Source: an uncultured Acidobacteriia bacterium
GTDB lineage: Bacteria > Acidobacteriota > Terriglobia > Bryobacterales > Bryobacteraceae
DNA length: 64,000 nucleotides
Assembly: GCA_903875575.1 (NCBI GenBank)
Contig: CAIQWJ010000107.1
Coordinates: 1 to 64,000, forward strand
Direction: 5' to 3'
Shown: one piece after another, positions 43,507 to 51,513 of the stretch
Layout of the letters: each line of letters starts with the position of its first letter
Position numbering within the stretch: the stretch's first letter is position 1
Program-made: the position numbers and the translations under genes
The notes under the pieces: generated by a model
The model's database searches: none
What the model was told of the DNA's origin: nothing
What the model saw: the letters and a program-made list of their open reading frames with translations, nothing else

Positions 43507-44211
43507 TTACTCCGTCGCAGCCACGCCACCCGGCCAGATCTTCCTCTGCGGCGACGCATCGTCCGGCCCCGCCATCGGCCTCCCCGGCAGCACAAAATGA
43601 TCGTCGCAGCGCGGCTCGTAAGTCTCGTCGCCGCCCACCAGCACCTGCTGGCTGTTGTAATGCGCCGGCGTGCCATCGATAATGCGCTGCGGATACGGTG
43701 CCCGCGTCCCGCACTTTGTGCAGTAGGCCGTCATCCACATACAGCGGTCTTCCGCCAGCATCGCCAGATCCGGCGTCGACCCGAACGGCTCCCCGCGAAA
43801 ATCGAACGCCAGGCCCGACGCGAGAATATCGTAGCCCTCATTCAGCAACTGGTTCACCAGTTGAAAGAAGCCCGAGTCGCGCGGAAAGAACTGCACTTCG
43901 TCGAACGCAATCACCTGAAACCGGCAGCCCGCGGCCGACTCCTTCGCCCGCAGCATCGGCCAGATCTCCAGCGGATTCGTGACCGAGAGTTCCTCGGCCG
44001 TGTCCTCATCGCCCTTACGGCTCTTGATGAGATTCATGCCGCTGCGCACGTCCGTGCGGGGCTTGAACACCGCGATCTTCTTGTTGCCGTATTTGCGCAG
44101 CGTGTCGATCTCAGTCAGTAAATGCCGGGTCTTGCCCGACGCCATGTTGCCGATGAAAAGTCTCAGGAACCGTCCGCGCGCCACTGTTGTGTGCCCCCAG
44201 GGAAAGTTCAA
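43507..44211 (-). CDS. tdk: Thymidine kinase
   Basis: 234 residues. P-loop GNMASGKTRHLL, the DEVQFF Walker B with the catalytic Glu, LASGLAFDFRGEPFG, and the lasso zinc site CTKC...CDDH. It phosphorylates thymidine to dTMP for salvage. The N-terminus MNFPWGHTTVARG is longer than usual; a GTG at 44184 (VARGRFLRLF) may be the real start. The C-terminal 15 residues extend past the family core. Confidence 0.93.
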   Translation of the reverse strand: MNFPWGHTTVARGRFLRLFIGNMASGKTRHLLTEIDTLRKYGNKKIAVFKPRTDVRSGMNLIKSRKGDEDTAEELSVTNPLEIWPMLRAKESAAGCRFQVIAFDEVQFFPRDSGFFQLVNQLLNEGYDILASGLAFDFRGEPFGSTPDLAMLAEDRCMWMTAYCTKCGTRAPYPQRIIDGTPAHYNSQQVLVGGDETYEPRCDDHFVLPGRPMAGPDDASPQRKIWPGGVAATE

Positions 44212-44308
44212 GCATAACGCGGTGGGGGTTTTTCCGCTGCTTACTGCGCCCCTCCATCGGTTGGCTGGATTACGCTATGGTTGTTTGCAGGGAATCCTGC
44301 ATACAAAA

Positions 44309-44608
44309 ATGAGTTTGATCATCGTTCGACACGGACACTGGCTTTACGCCGACAGCGTTGAAATGCAGGTCGATGGTGTTGGACTGGACTACGACTGGTG
44401 GTATGAATCCGCCAGCGGTGCCGGTATCCTGGAGCGAGACCGGCAGCCGATGGAATCTGGCATTCACGGACTAATCTACTACGCTCGCTTCAAGCGGGCC
44501 GGAGAAAACAGCGAACCCACGTGGCTCGATTCGGACGGTTGCACGACGCCGGAAGATGCTATGATCGCCGCTGAGGCAAAGACACCCACCCCCATCACCT
44601 GGAACTAA
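44309..44608 (+). CDS. Hypothetical protein
   Basis: 99 residues: MSLIIVRHGHWLYADSVEMQ, then GLDYDWWYESASGAGI and GIHGLIYYARFKRAGE. No family recognised. The frame has sensible composition, and the ATG is the only reasonable start. Confidence 0.55.
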   Translation: MSLIIVRHGHWLYADSVEMQVDGVGLDYDWWYESASGAGILERDRQPMESGIHGLIYYARFKRAGENSEPTWLDSDGCTTPEDAMIAAEAKTPTPITWN

Positions 44609-44688
44609 GGCGGCTCCCGCTATCGCCAATTCAGTGGCAGTTGAGCGGCCTTCGCAGGCTTGGTTGTTCCAGTCGATCTCGTTCGCGC

Positions 44689-45510
44689 TTAGTTTTCAGT
44701 CGGCAGGGTGATCCTGTCGATCACATAAATCTGCACCGGACCTTTGGCCGATTCGAGGCGAAGCCCCAGTTGATCCGTGATGGCGGAAAAAATCGAAGGA
44801 CCGGTGCCGAGGTTTGCCGCAATGGCGGAAGGCTCAGGATCGGGCTCCCAGTCGAGCTTGAAATCGAATTGTCCGGTGATGTGTGTTTCGTCGTGGACGG
44901 GTGCGCGAAGCTGTATCGATAGTATCCCGGTGAGGTAATCCAAAGTGACACCCGTTGCGGCGATGTGAGTATCCCCACTGGATTGAATCGACGGCTTGGT
45001 CTCACCGTGCGGTAATAGTTTGTGACCGGTTCGAGCCACCGTCATCCGGTAGAACGGCAACTCGCGCATTTCTCCGCGAAGCACCAGTCCGAAACGATCA
45101 CGTAGAACAGCCCGTAACCTCTGCTGATTCCGATCGAAATGTGCGCTATCGGCGCTAACGGATACTGACGGATCGGTTGCGGCTTCGATCGTTTCCGGGG
45201 TGAGAGTTATGTCGAAGTGGTCGGACGATACCCATGCAGGTGCCCCAGAAATCTGGTATTTTGCAACGTCGTAGGCGAGGGCTATCAAAAGCAGAAGGGA
45301 ACAATTCACAGCGCGGAATCCGCCTTGAGGGCCATCGTTGCCAATATGGGGGGACGAGGCCGGGTCCGATTTATGGATCGAGACTACGTCGTAAGTGTAA
45401 GCGGGTGGAGGAGGAGAAGTCTGCCCGCTACCGACTGCAGCGAGAAACGGAACCAATACGAAGGCGAAACGCGCAAATACCATAGCTTGCAGAATGCGTC
45501 TGAAGCTCAT
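44689..45510 (-). CDS. TIGR03435 family exported protein
   Basis: 273 residues. A hydrophobic leader (ARFAFVLVPFLAAVGSGQ) precedes TYDVVSIHKSDPASSPHI, the family start (FEVASIKPS-like). The C-terminus LGLRLESAKGPVQIYVIDRI followed by TLPTEN is the family end. Members are numerous in Solibacter and relatives. Function unknown. Confidence 0.88.
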   Translation of the reverse strand: MSFRRILQAMVFARFAFVLVPFLAAVGSGQTSPPPPAYTYDVVSIHKSDPASSPHIGNDGPQGGFRAVNCSLLLLIALAYDVAKYQISGAPAWVSSDHFDITLTPETIEAATDPSVSVSADSAHFDRNQQRLRAVLRDRFGLVLRGEMRELPFYRMTVARTGHKLLPHGETKPSIQSSGDTHIAATGVTLDYLTGILSIQLRAPVHDETHITGQFDFKLDWEPDPEPSAIAANLGTGPSIFSAITDQLGLRLESAKGPVQIYVIDRITLPTEN

Positions 45511-45617
45511 TATAACAACGTTCCGCCGCACTGTACTTCGGGTCAGGGATGCTGTGACGCATCGTATCGGCTGAACGGGAAATGTTGTATCATTGTGTAC
45601 GCATTCGAGGTGTAACT

Positions 45618-45887
45618 ATGCAGACGGCTAAAGTCGGAATCAGGGAGTTTCGGGAGAACTTGTCCAGCTTTCTCGAATCGAGTGTACCGGTTGCGATCAC
45701 GAGGCATGGCGCGACTATTGGCGTGTACTTGCCCACCAGGCCCAGGCCGAGTCAGGCTGAGTTGGAAGCCCTTCGCGCCGCCGGGGAGCAGTTGGACGCT
45801 ATGATTGCTGCCGCTGGCACGAATGAAGAGGAACTCATGGCCGACTTTAAGCGGATCCGCGCAAAGAGCCACAGGAAAAAAGCCTGA
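45618..45887 (+). CDS. Phd/YefM-type antitoxin
   Basis: 89 residues: MQTAKVGIREFRENLSSFLE then SSVPVAITRHGATIGVYLPT, the Phd fold; the C-terminal ADFKRIRAKSHRKKA is basic. GAGGT lies 8 bases before the ATG. It precedes a PIN-domain toxin gene by 3 bases. Confidence 0.88.
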   Translation: MQTAKVGIREFRENLSSFLESSVPVAITRHGATIGVYLPTRPRPSQAELEALRAAGEQLDAMIAAAGTNEEELMADFKRIRAKSHRKKA

Positions 45888-45890
45888 AGA

Positions 45891-46310
45891 ATGCTGGTCC
45901 TCGACGCAAACATCCTCATCCGTGCCGTGCTCGGCACGCAGGTACGCGGGTTGTTCGCACAATACGGAGGTCAAATTGAATTCCTTGCGCCGGATGTAGC
46001 GTTCGATGAAGCGCGACGGTGGCTGCCCGAATTGATTGAGCGCAGGAAAATGACAACGGGACCCTTCATGGCGTATTTTGAGTCGCTCGCCAGCGTGGTC
46101 GGGATGGTCGGACCCGAGGTGTACGCCGACTTCGAGCGCGTCGCACGACAGCGTCTGGCGCGTCGTGACGAGAACGACTGGCCAATTCTGGCCACAGCCC
46201 TCGCATTGAGATGCCCTATGTGGACCGAAGACACAGACTTCTTTGGGTGCGGCGTGGCTACATGGACCACGGATCGGGTGGAATTGCTCTTGGCCGAAGT
46301 CCGCCACTGA
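45891..46310 (+). CDS. PIN-domain ribonuclease toxin
   Basis: 139 residues: MLVLDANILIRAVLGTQVRG, FDEARRWLPELIERRKM, DENDWPILATALALRCPMWT and EDTDFFGCGVATW carry the PIN acidic residues. With the preceding Phd-like gene it forms a type II toxin-antitoxin pair. Its stop is 19 bases from the transposon target duplication. Confidence 0.88.
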   Translation: MLVLDANILIRAVLGTQVRGLFAQYGGQIEFLAPDVAFDEARRWLPELIERRKMTTGPFMAYFESLASVVGMVGPEVYADFERVARQRLARRDENDWPILATALALRCPMWTEDTDFFGCGVATWTTDRVELLLAEVRH

Positions 46311-46335
46311 AGCTTTGACTTGCGGTTGCGAGGGC

Positions 46336-46354
46336 GGGTAGTGGGTCAGTTTGA
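46336..46354 (+). repeat. Left terminal inverted repeat of the transposon
   Basis: GGGTAGTGGGTCAGTTTGA, a perfect 19-bp match to the complement of 48348-48366. Its complement contains the TCAAACTGA that ends the transposase gene. Confidence 0.9.
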
Positions 46355-47272
46355 GATTCCGGCTTTCGCCGCGCGGGTCGCCTTCGGTTCGACGGCCCGA
46401 AGCAATCCGATTACCTCATCCACGCTCCAAACATGATCGGCGATTCCGGCTTTGACGGCTGGCGTGGTCTTCAACGTCTGGTGAACACGCCCAAAGTTGT
46501 ACCACATGAAATAGAGTCCGACCGCCGCCGCGTGGTTCTCAACCTTCTTTGAAAATGCGTTCGTCAAACGCGTGAAGCGGCGCATCGACATGCGCATGGA
46601 AAGATTCTGGCGCTCCACGTATGAAGTGTTGATGTGGTCGTGATCGGGACGGCCCGTAATCGTGTGCGCTTCGCATGATGTGCAGATAGCGGGGCTGTAG
46701 CGCTTCTCGCCTTGCGGGTCGATCCCATAAACCTTCACCAATTGGGCGTAGTCGATATCGTTGCCAAAAGCGGTGTAGACCGCATTGATGTAGACCTTCA
46801 GGCCGTCACTCGTTAGCTGAATGCGATTCGAGAGACGCGGCGCAAGGTCTTCCATAAAATCACGTGCCGCGTTCGCATCGCGTGCCCCAAGCATGAAGCA
46901 CGGCACCAGCTTGGTATCGGCATCGATTGCGGTCCACGTCCAAACGTCACCGGCATAACCGCCGTCTTCAAAGTGGTGCGGGCGAACGTTCTTCGCCTTC
47001 GCCCCAACGAACTGCCAGATTTCATCGACCTGAATGCGCTGACATGGCAGGTTCTTCATGTTGTCATCCATGTACTGAGTACATACCGTCCCGAGTTCCA
47101 CCAAGAGTTTAACGACCGTGTTCTTACTGGCACCCGTCATGCGGACTGTCGAACGGATCGAACACCCTTCAATCAGGCAACGAACGATTGCGGAGCGTTT
47201 GGCGATGTCGCGGCCAAAGCACGTGCAGGTATATCTGCAACAGTCCAGACTTAGCATTGCCAATAGCTGCAA
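46346..47272 (-). CDS. IS1-family DDE transposase (single reading frame)
   Basis: 308 residues. An HTH region (IRSTVRMTGASKNTVVKLLV) precedes the catalytic domain: first Asp in QRIQVDEIWQFVGAKAKN, second Asp in QLTSDGLKVYI, Glu in NTSYVERQNLSMRMSMRRFT. The block MWYNFGRVHQTLKTTPAV is also typical. Unlike classic IS1 there is no insA/insB frameshift. The stop codon lies inside the terminal repeat. Confidence 0.92.
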   Translation of the reverse strand: MQLLAMLSLDCCRYTCTCFGRDIAKRSAIVRCLIEGCSIRSTVRMTGASKNTVVKLLVELGTVCTQYMDDNMKNLPCQRIQVDEIWQFVGAKAKNVRPHHFEDGGYAGDVWTWTAIDADTKLVPCFMLGARDANAARDFMEDLAPRLSNRIQLTSDGLKVYINAVYTAFGNDIDYAQLVKVYGIDPQGEKRYSPAICTSCEAHTITGRPDHDHINTSYVERQNLSMRMSMRRFTRLTNAFSKKVENHAAAVGLYFMWYNFGRVHQTLKTTPAVKAGIADHVWSVDEVIGLLRAVEPKATRAAKAGISN

Positions 47273-47410
47273 GCGTCACAAGGCGATCAGAGATTCATAT
47301 AACGACAACAACCTGTTCGACGCCCAATTGCAACTTTTTGACTACGATTTCAATAACGACGTAATTGAGTCAGAGTTTCCGACAGTGTACCCGGTTGCCC
47401 GGCCAGAGGT

Positions 47411-47659
47411 TTAGGCAGGATTCCATCTGGCCCGCGCGGCTTTCTTGGCAATTGCCTTGCGCCGCGCCGGTGAAAGCGCCGCCGCCCGCGCCGCGCCACC
47501 CTTAGCGCCGCCCAACTTGCCGAGCGCGACCGCTGCCGGGTTCTTGCCCGCGTGCGGGTCTGGCAGTGGCGATCCGTCCCACTGTTCACCGATGGCCTGT
47601 TCCACAGCACGCAGGGCCGATCTGGTGAAGTCATGGTCTTTGCTTGAGCGGGTTGGCAT
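47411..47659 (-). CDS. Small basic KGG-type protein carried by the transposon
   Basis: 82 residues ending AVALGKLGGAKGGAARAAAL then SPARRKAIAKKAARARW. The GKLGGxKGGxARA...IAKKAAxARW pattern belongs to a widespread small family of unknown role, often near mobile genes. A TATACT box lies only about 12 bases before the ATG on the minus strand, so the message could be nearly leaderless. Confidence 0.75.
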   Translation of the reverse strand: MPTRSSKDHDFTRSALRAVEQAIGEQWDGSPLPDPHAGKNPAAVALGKLGGAKGGAARAAALSPARRKAIAKKAARARWNPA

Positions 47660-47689
47660 GACTCTATAGTATACTGACTCCGGCCCAAT

Positions 47690-47980
47690 ATGTCACACAT
47701 CACACTCACGGTCACGGCTAAAGTGCTTCAGCAGTCGGCTCGCGCGAAAAATCAAGAGCAGATGGCAATAAGAAAGCCATCGCAAAATCTCCAAATCAAC
47801 GCTGGCTGCAAAGCTAACCCGATTGTGATATCAATCAACGGTACATTCGACTTGAGGGTAGGCGATACAGGGGCAATCTGGCAAATTCACCAGAAGACCC
47901 CATCACAACAGGCCGATTTTGCGTATCTCTATGCGGTACTGAGTCGGTGGCCGGGTAGTGAGCTTACCTTTCGATGGTGA
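47690..47980 (+). CDS. Uncertain passenger reading frame
   Basis: A 96-codon frame (MSHITLTVTAKVLQQSARAK ... FRW) within the transposon. No recognisable family or ribosome binding site. Composition is less GC-rich than the neighbours, like the rest of the element. Confidence 0.35.
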   Translation: MSHITLTVTAKVLQQSARAKNQEQMAIRKPSQNLQINAGCKANPIVISINGTFDLRVGDTGAIWQIHQKTPSQQADFAYLYAVLSRWPGSELTFRW

Positions 47981-47984
47981 AGAG

Positions 47985-48356
47985 ATGATCGTCTTTGGCC
48001 CGCTGTGGTTTGTTCTCATCGTCTGGGTGATATATCTCATTGCCCGACCGCGCCGTCGAGTCGAGCCAGTCATAATCTGCGGGAGATGTAATCGCTCCAG
48101 CACGCTGAACACAACGTCTTGCGCCTGCGGGCAACTCCTGTTTCTGAACTGCGTGGATTGCTCGGCTCGGTTTCCCTCCGGCGATGCATACTGCCCCAAT
48201 GGACACGCAGCGGCTACCTGGCTTTGCGTCCAATGCAAAATGGTTGTCCGGCCTGATACCGTATACTGCCCATCTTGTGGCCACAGTCATTTCGCGTTCT
48301 GTCGCTTTGGCGAGGTTCAATACTTTCGCAGGCCGGATATGACGATTTCAAACTGA
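47985..48356 (+). CDS. Membrane-anchored zinc-ribbon protein (passenger)
   Basis: 123 residues (a GTG nine codons upstream is possible). One N-terminal helix (FGPLWFVLIVWVIYLIARP) is followed by three Cys-pair modules: CGRC...CACG, CVDC...CPNGH and CVQC...CPSCGH, that is, tandem zinc ribbons in the cytoplasm. The last residues (TISN) and the stop are supplied by the right terminal repeat. Function unknown. Confidence 0.7.
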   Translation: MIVFGPLWFVLIVWVIYLIARPRRRVEPVIICGRCNRSSTLNTTSCACGQLLFLNCVDCSARFPSGDAYCPNGHAAATWLCVQCKMVVRPDTVYCPSCGHSHFAFCRFGEVQYFRRPDMTISN

Positions 48357-48366
48357 CCCACTACCC
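48348..48366 (-). repeat. Right terminal inverted repeat of the transposon
   Basis: Complement of GGGTAGTGGGTCAGTTTGA. It ends 47 bases before the -35 box of the ArsR gene and contains the stop codon of the zinc-ribbon gene. Confidence 0.9.
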
Positions 48367-48413
48367 GAGGGCGCGGATGGCCTTCGGCAGGTTCCCATAC
48401 CCTGCCCCAACTA

Positions 48414-48462
48414 TTGACAACCTCGCCCCACTTCCCGTAATATACCAAAAGGTTAATTAACC
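48414..48462 (+). promoter_or_regulatory. Promoter and palindromic operator of the arsR-like operon
   Basis: TTGACA (48414-48419) and TAATAT (48438-48443) are separated by 18 bases. The perfect palindrome GGTTAATTAACC (48451-48462) covers the expected transcription start and is a likely site for autorepression by the ArsR-family product. Confidence 0.7.
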
Positions 48463-48472
48463 CATCGGTATA

Positions 48473-48859
48473 ATGCAAACCCACCCCGATCCCCTCTCCT
48501 CCACCTTCGCCGCGCTCGCCGACCCCACCCGCCGCGCCATCCTCGCCCGCCTCGCCCTCGGCGAAACCTCCGTCAAAGAACTCGCCGAACCCTTCCGCAT
48601 CACCCCGCCCGCCGTCACCAAACACCTCAAAGTTCTCCAGCGCGCCGGCCTCATCTCCCAGTCCCGCCAGGCCCAGTGGCGCCCCTGTCGCCTCGAAGCC
48701 GCACCCATCCGCGAAGTTGCCGACTGGGTCGAAAACTACCGCCAGTTCTGGGAACAAAGCCTCGACCGCCTCGACGAATACCTGATCACCCTGCAAGCCA
48801 AAACCAAAACAAAATCACCAAAGCGAGCCAAACCCCATGCCCGAACCAAAAAGAAATGA
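48473..48859 (+). CDS. ArsR-family transcriptional regulator
   Basis: 128 residues. Winged-helix with TFAALADPTRRAILARLALG, SVKELAEPFRITPPAVTKHL and KVLQRAGLISQSRQAQWRPC. Lacks the metal-binding ELCVCDL motif, so it belongs to the group that partners with SRPBCC proteins. Lys-rich tail. Overlaps the next gene by 23 bases. Confidence 0.93.
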   Translation: MQTHPDPLSSTFAALADPTRRAILARLALGETSVKELAEPFRITPPAVTKHLKVLQRAGLISQSRQAQWRPCRLEAAPIREVADWVENYRQFWEQSLDRLDEYLITLQAKTKTKSPKRAKPHARTKKK

Positions 48860-49802
48860 ACTGAAAGTCACCCTGCCCTCCGATCGCGAGATCCTCCTGA
48901 CGCGCTCCTTCAACGCGCCGCGCCATCTCGTGTTTGAGGCCATGACCAAACCCGAACACGTCGCCAACTGGTGGGGGCCGCGCGCCGCCTTCCTCAAAAT
49001 CGTTGAAATGGACGTCCGCCCCGGCGGCAAGTGGCGCTACGTCCTCGTCATGCCCAACGGCCATGAGGCCCGCTTCAGCGGCACTTACCATGAACTCACG
49101 CCGCCCGAGCGCATCGTCGCCACGGAATGCTTTGAGGAACCCCAATTCGGCAATCCGAAATGGCTCAGCACCGTGACCCTCGAAGAGAAAGACGGCGTCA
49201 CCACCATGCGCAGCCTGGTCCTCCACGAATCCACGGCGAATCGCGATGGCCACATCCAGTCCGGCATGGAGCCTGGCGCGGCGGAGACCTTCGATCGCCT
49301 CGAACAACTCCTCCACAAGCAGATCACCGGCGAAGACCTCCACATCGCCGAGGACATGGAGAAGGAGCTTCAGATCACGCGCATCCTCAACGCCCCGCGC
49401 GAACTCGTCTACGCCGCTTGGACTGAACCCGCCCACATGCTCCAGTGGTGGGGCCCCGGCATGTTCACCAACCACAGTTGCGAACTCGACGTCCAGCCAG
49501 GCGGTGCCTGGCAGATCGTCATGCGCGGTCCCGATGGCACCGATTATCCCTGCCGCGGCGTCTACCGCGAAATCGTCCCGCAGGAAAAGCTCGTCTTCAC
49601 CAACAACGCGTTTGACCTGCAGGATAAGCCCTTGCTGGAAGGCCTCACCACGGTGTTACTGGAAGACCACGAGGGCAAAACCAGACTCACCCTGACCACG
49701 CGCGCTCGCGGCCTGGTGGACTTCGCCCCCATGATGCTGCGCGGCATGGAGCCCGGCTGGAACCAGAGCCTCGACCGCCTCACGGCACTCCTGGCGGCCT
49801 GA
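48837..49802 (+). CDS. Tandem AHSA1/SRPBCC-domain protein
   Basis: 321 residues made of two AHSA1-type domains: LTRSFNAPRHLVFEAMTKPE and WWGPRAAFLKIVEMDVRPGG (first), and ITRILNAPRELVYAAWTEPA with MLQWWGPGMFTNHSCELDVQ (second). SRPBCC proteins bind hydrophobic ligands. The ArsR-SRPBCC pair is a common regulatory and ligand-binding operon; here the partner is a fused duplicate. Confidence 0.92.
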   Translation: MPEPKRNELKVTLPSDREILLTRSFNAPRHLVFEAMTKPEHVANWWGPRAAFLKIVEMDVRPGGKWRYVLVMPNGHEARFSGTYHELTPPERIVATECFEEPQFGNPKWLSTVTLEEKDGVTTMRSLVLHESTANRDGHIQSGMEPGAAETFDRLEQLLHKQITGEDLHIAEDMEKELQITRILNAPRELVYAAWTEPAHMLQWWGPGMFTNHSCELDVQPGGAWQIVMRGPDGTDYPCRGVYREIVPQEKLVFTNNAFDLQDKPLLEGLTTVLLEDHEGKTRLTLTTRARGLVDFAPMMLRGMEPGWNQSLDRLTALLAA

Positions 49803-49812
49803 AATGTCCAAA

Positions 49813-49846
49813 CTTCAGATGATAGCGTATGCGCTATCATCTGAAG
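49813..49846. promoter_or_regulatory. 34-bp perfect palindrome upstream of the PIN toxin (operator-like)
   Basis: CTTCAGATGATAGCG and its exact complement are separated by TATG. It ends 3 bases before the likely start at 49850 and 10 bases after the preceding stop. It probably binds the CopG-like antitoxin for autorepression. Confidence 0.65.
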
Positions 49847-49849
49847 TGG

Positions 49850-50278
49850 ATGGTACCGCGGGTCGTAATAGACACGAATGTTCTGGTTGGAGCCTTGCTA
49901 AGCCCTTCCGGGCACAATCGCAGTGTCGTGCGCGCCTGTTTCGAAGAGCACGTTCGGCCAATCGTCGGGGAGACTCTGTTCCATGAATACGAAGACGTGC
50001 TGGACAGGAGCGCTATGTTTCAAAAGTCTCCGCTCTCCGCGGTCGAACGTCTGCGCTTCTTCGAGGCATTCCTCAGCGTTTGCGATTGGACCCAGGTTTA
50101 CTATTCCTGGCGTCCCAATCTCCGCGACGAAGGAGATAACCACCTGATCGAGTTGGCCGTAGCCGGTGGAGCGGCCATGATTATTACCAACAATGTCCGT
50201 GACTTTCACGGATCGGATCTGCGGTTCCCATCCATCAAACTCGTGGAACCAGGGCAGTTGAGAAAGGAACTGAAATGA
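49850..50278 (+). CDS. PIN-family toxin (COG1569 type)
   Basis: 142 residues from ATG 49850 (an ATG at 49829 lies within the palindrome). VPRVVIDTNVLVGALLSPSG, VGETLFHEYEDVLDR, DEGDNHLIELAVAGGAAMII and TNNVRDF show the conserved acidic residues of the putative-toxin PIN family. The downstream gene encodes the antitoxin and overlaps it by 4 bases. Confidence 0.88.
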   Translation: MVPRVVIDTNVLVGALLSPSGHNRSVVRACFEEHVRPIVGETLFHEYEDVLDRSAMFQKSPLSAVERLRFFEAFLSVCDWTQVYYSWRPNLRDEGDNHLIELAVAGGAAMIITNNVRDFHGSDLRFPSIKLVEPGQLRKELK

Positions 50279-50511
50279 GCACCTTGACGATTCGAATTCC
50301 CGAAGGCAAGCACGAGCGATTGCGGAACCTTGCGAAGGCAAGGGGCGTAAGCGTGAACCGCCTGATCGATGAGTTGGCCACTGTGGCTCTGACCGAATAC
50401 GACAGCGAGACGCGCTTCCGTGCCATGGCCGCGCGCGGGTCAAAGGAAGTTGGTCTGGCCCTTCTCGCTAAACTTGACAAGGCCTGGCAGAAGAACCCCG
50501 CCCCGCAGTAA
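50275..50511 (+). CDS. Ribbon-helix-helix antitoxin
   Basis: 78 residues: MSTLTIRIPEGKHERLRNLA followed by KARGVSVNRLIDELATVAL is the CopG/Arc fold. It overlaps the PIN gene by ATGA. In this pair the toxin comes first. Confidence 0.85.
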   Translation: MSTLTIRIPEGKHERLRNLAKARGVSVNRLIDELATVALTEYDSETRFRAMAARGSKEVGLALLAKLDKAWQKNPAPQ

Positions 50512-50562
50512 CATCACTGGACATCCTCCTGACATCCGCTGCTGTTACCCTATTAATTACGC

Positions 50563-51513
50563 ATGATTCAAACACTTTTCGGCTCCGTCGAAGCCGAGCC
50601 GAGTCTCCTCGAAAAACTCAAATCCGGCGTCCAGAAAACGCGCGAAGGCCTCGTCTCCCGCATCGAAGAAGTCGTCTCCGGTCGCAAGACCATTGATGCC
50701 GACCTCCTCGAAGAGCTCGAATACACCCTCATCAGCGCCGATATCGGCGTCAACACCACCAACGAAATCCTCGACCGCATCCGTGAACGCGTCGACCGCA
50801 AACTCGTCGGCGATTCCGGCGAACTCAAGGGCCTGATTCGCGAGTATCTCCTCGAAATCCTCCAGACCAACGACCGCCCGCTCGCCTACGTCGAAAACCC
50901 GCCCGCCGTCATCATGCTGGTGGGCGTCAACGGGGCGGGGAAGACCACCACCATCGGCAAACTCGCCTCGCACCTCAAGGGCGAAGGCCGCAGCGTGCTC
51001 CTCTGCGCGGCCGATACTTTCCGCGCGGCCGCCATTGAGCAACTCGAGGTCTGGGGCGAACGCACGGGCATTCAGGTGATCCGCCAAAACACGGGTGCCG
51101 ATCCCAGCGCCGTCATGTTTGACGCCCTCTCCGCCGCCAAAGCGCGTCAGATCGACTACGTCATCATCGATACCGCCGGCCGCCTCCAGACCAAAACCAA
51201 CCTCATGCTGGAACTGGAAAAAATGCGCCGCACCGCCTCGCGCATCATTCCCGATGCGCCGCATGAAGTGCTGCTCGTGCTCGACGCCACCACCGGCCAG
51301 AACGGCCTCGAACAGGCGCGCAAATTCACCGAATCCTCCGGCGTCACAGGCATCGTCCTCACCAAACTCGATGGCACCGCGAAGGGCGGCGTGGTCGTCG
51401 CCATCGCCCGCGAACTCGCCCTGCCCATTCGCTTCATCGGCGTGGGTGAAAAGATCGACGACCTGTTACCCTTTGACCCGGAAAGCTTCATCGACTCCCT
51501 CTTTGCCATATGA
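50563..51513 (+). CDS. ftsY: Signal recognition particle receptor FtsY
   Basis: 316 residues. A short N-terminal helix, then the NG domain: GVNGAGKTTTIGKLASHL (G1), DTFRAAAIEQLEVW, DTAGRLQTKTNLMLELEKM (G3), TKLDGTAKGG (G4) and GVGEKIDDLLPFDPESFID. It targets SRP-ribosome complexes to the membrane. The acidic A domain is nearly absent. Overlaps ribD by ATGA. Confidence 0.96.
   Translation: MIQTLFGSVEAEPSLLEKLKSGVQKTREGLVSRIEEVVSGRKTIDADLLEELEYTLISADIGVNTTNEILDRIRERVDRKLVGDSGELKGLIREYLLEILQTNDRPLAYVENPPAVIMLVGVNGAGKTTTIGKLASHLKGEGRSVLLCAADTFRAAAIEQLEVWGERTGIQVIRQNTGADPSAVMFDALSAAKARQIDYVIIDTAGRLQTKTNLMLELEKMRRTASRIIPDAPHEVLLVLDATTGQNGLEQARKFTESSGVTGIVLTKLDGTAKGGVVVAIARELALPIRFIGVGEKIDDLLPFDPESFIDSLFAI

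Larger units (their letters stand above)
46336..48366. mobile_element. IS1-like transposon with passenger genes
   Basis: 2031 bp bounded by a 19-bp perfect inverted repeat, GGGTAGTGGGTCAGTTTGA at 46336-46354 and its complement at 48348-48366. It is flanked by a direct duplication GAGGGC at 46330-46335 and 48367-48372. Inside are the transposase (minus), a small KGG-type gene (minus), an uncertain frame and a membrane zinc-ribbon gene (plus). Intact ends, duplication and transposase point to a recent insertion. IS1 itself usually makes an 8-9 bp duplication, so 6 bp is short. Confidence 0.88.

Noticed and set aside
47951-47965. CGGGTAGTGAGC inside the transposon as an internal copy of the terminal repeat
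   Set aside because: Only the first nine bases match and the orientation is the same as the left end, so it does not define a smaller element.
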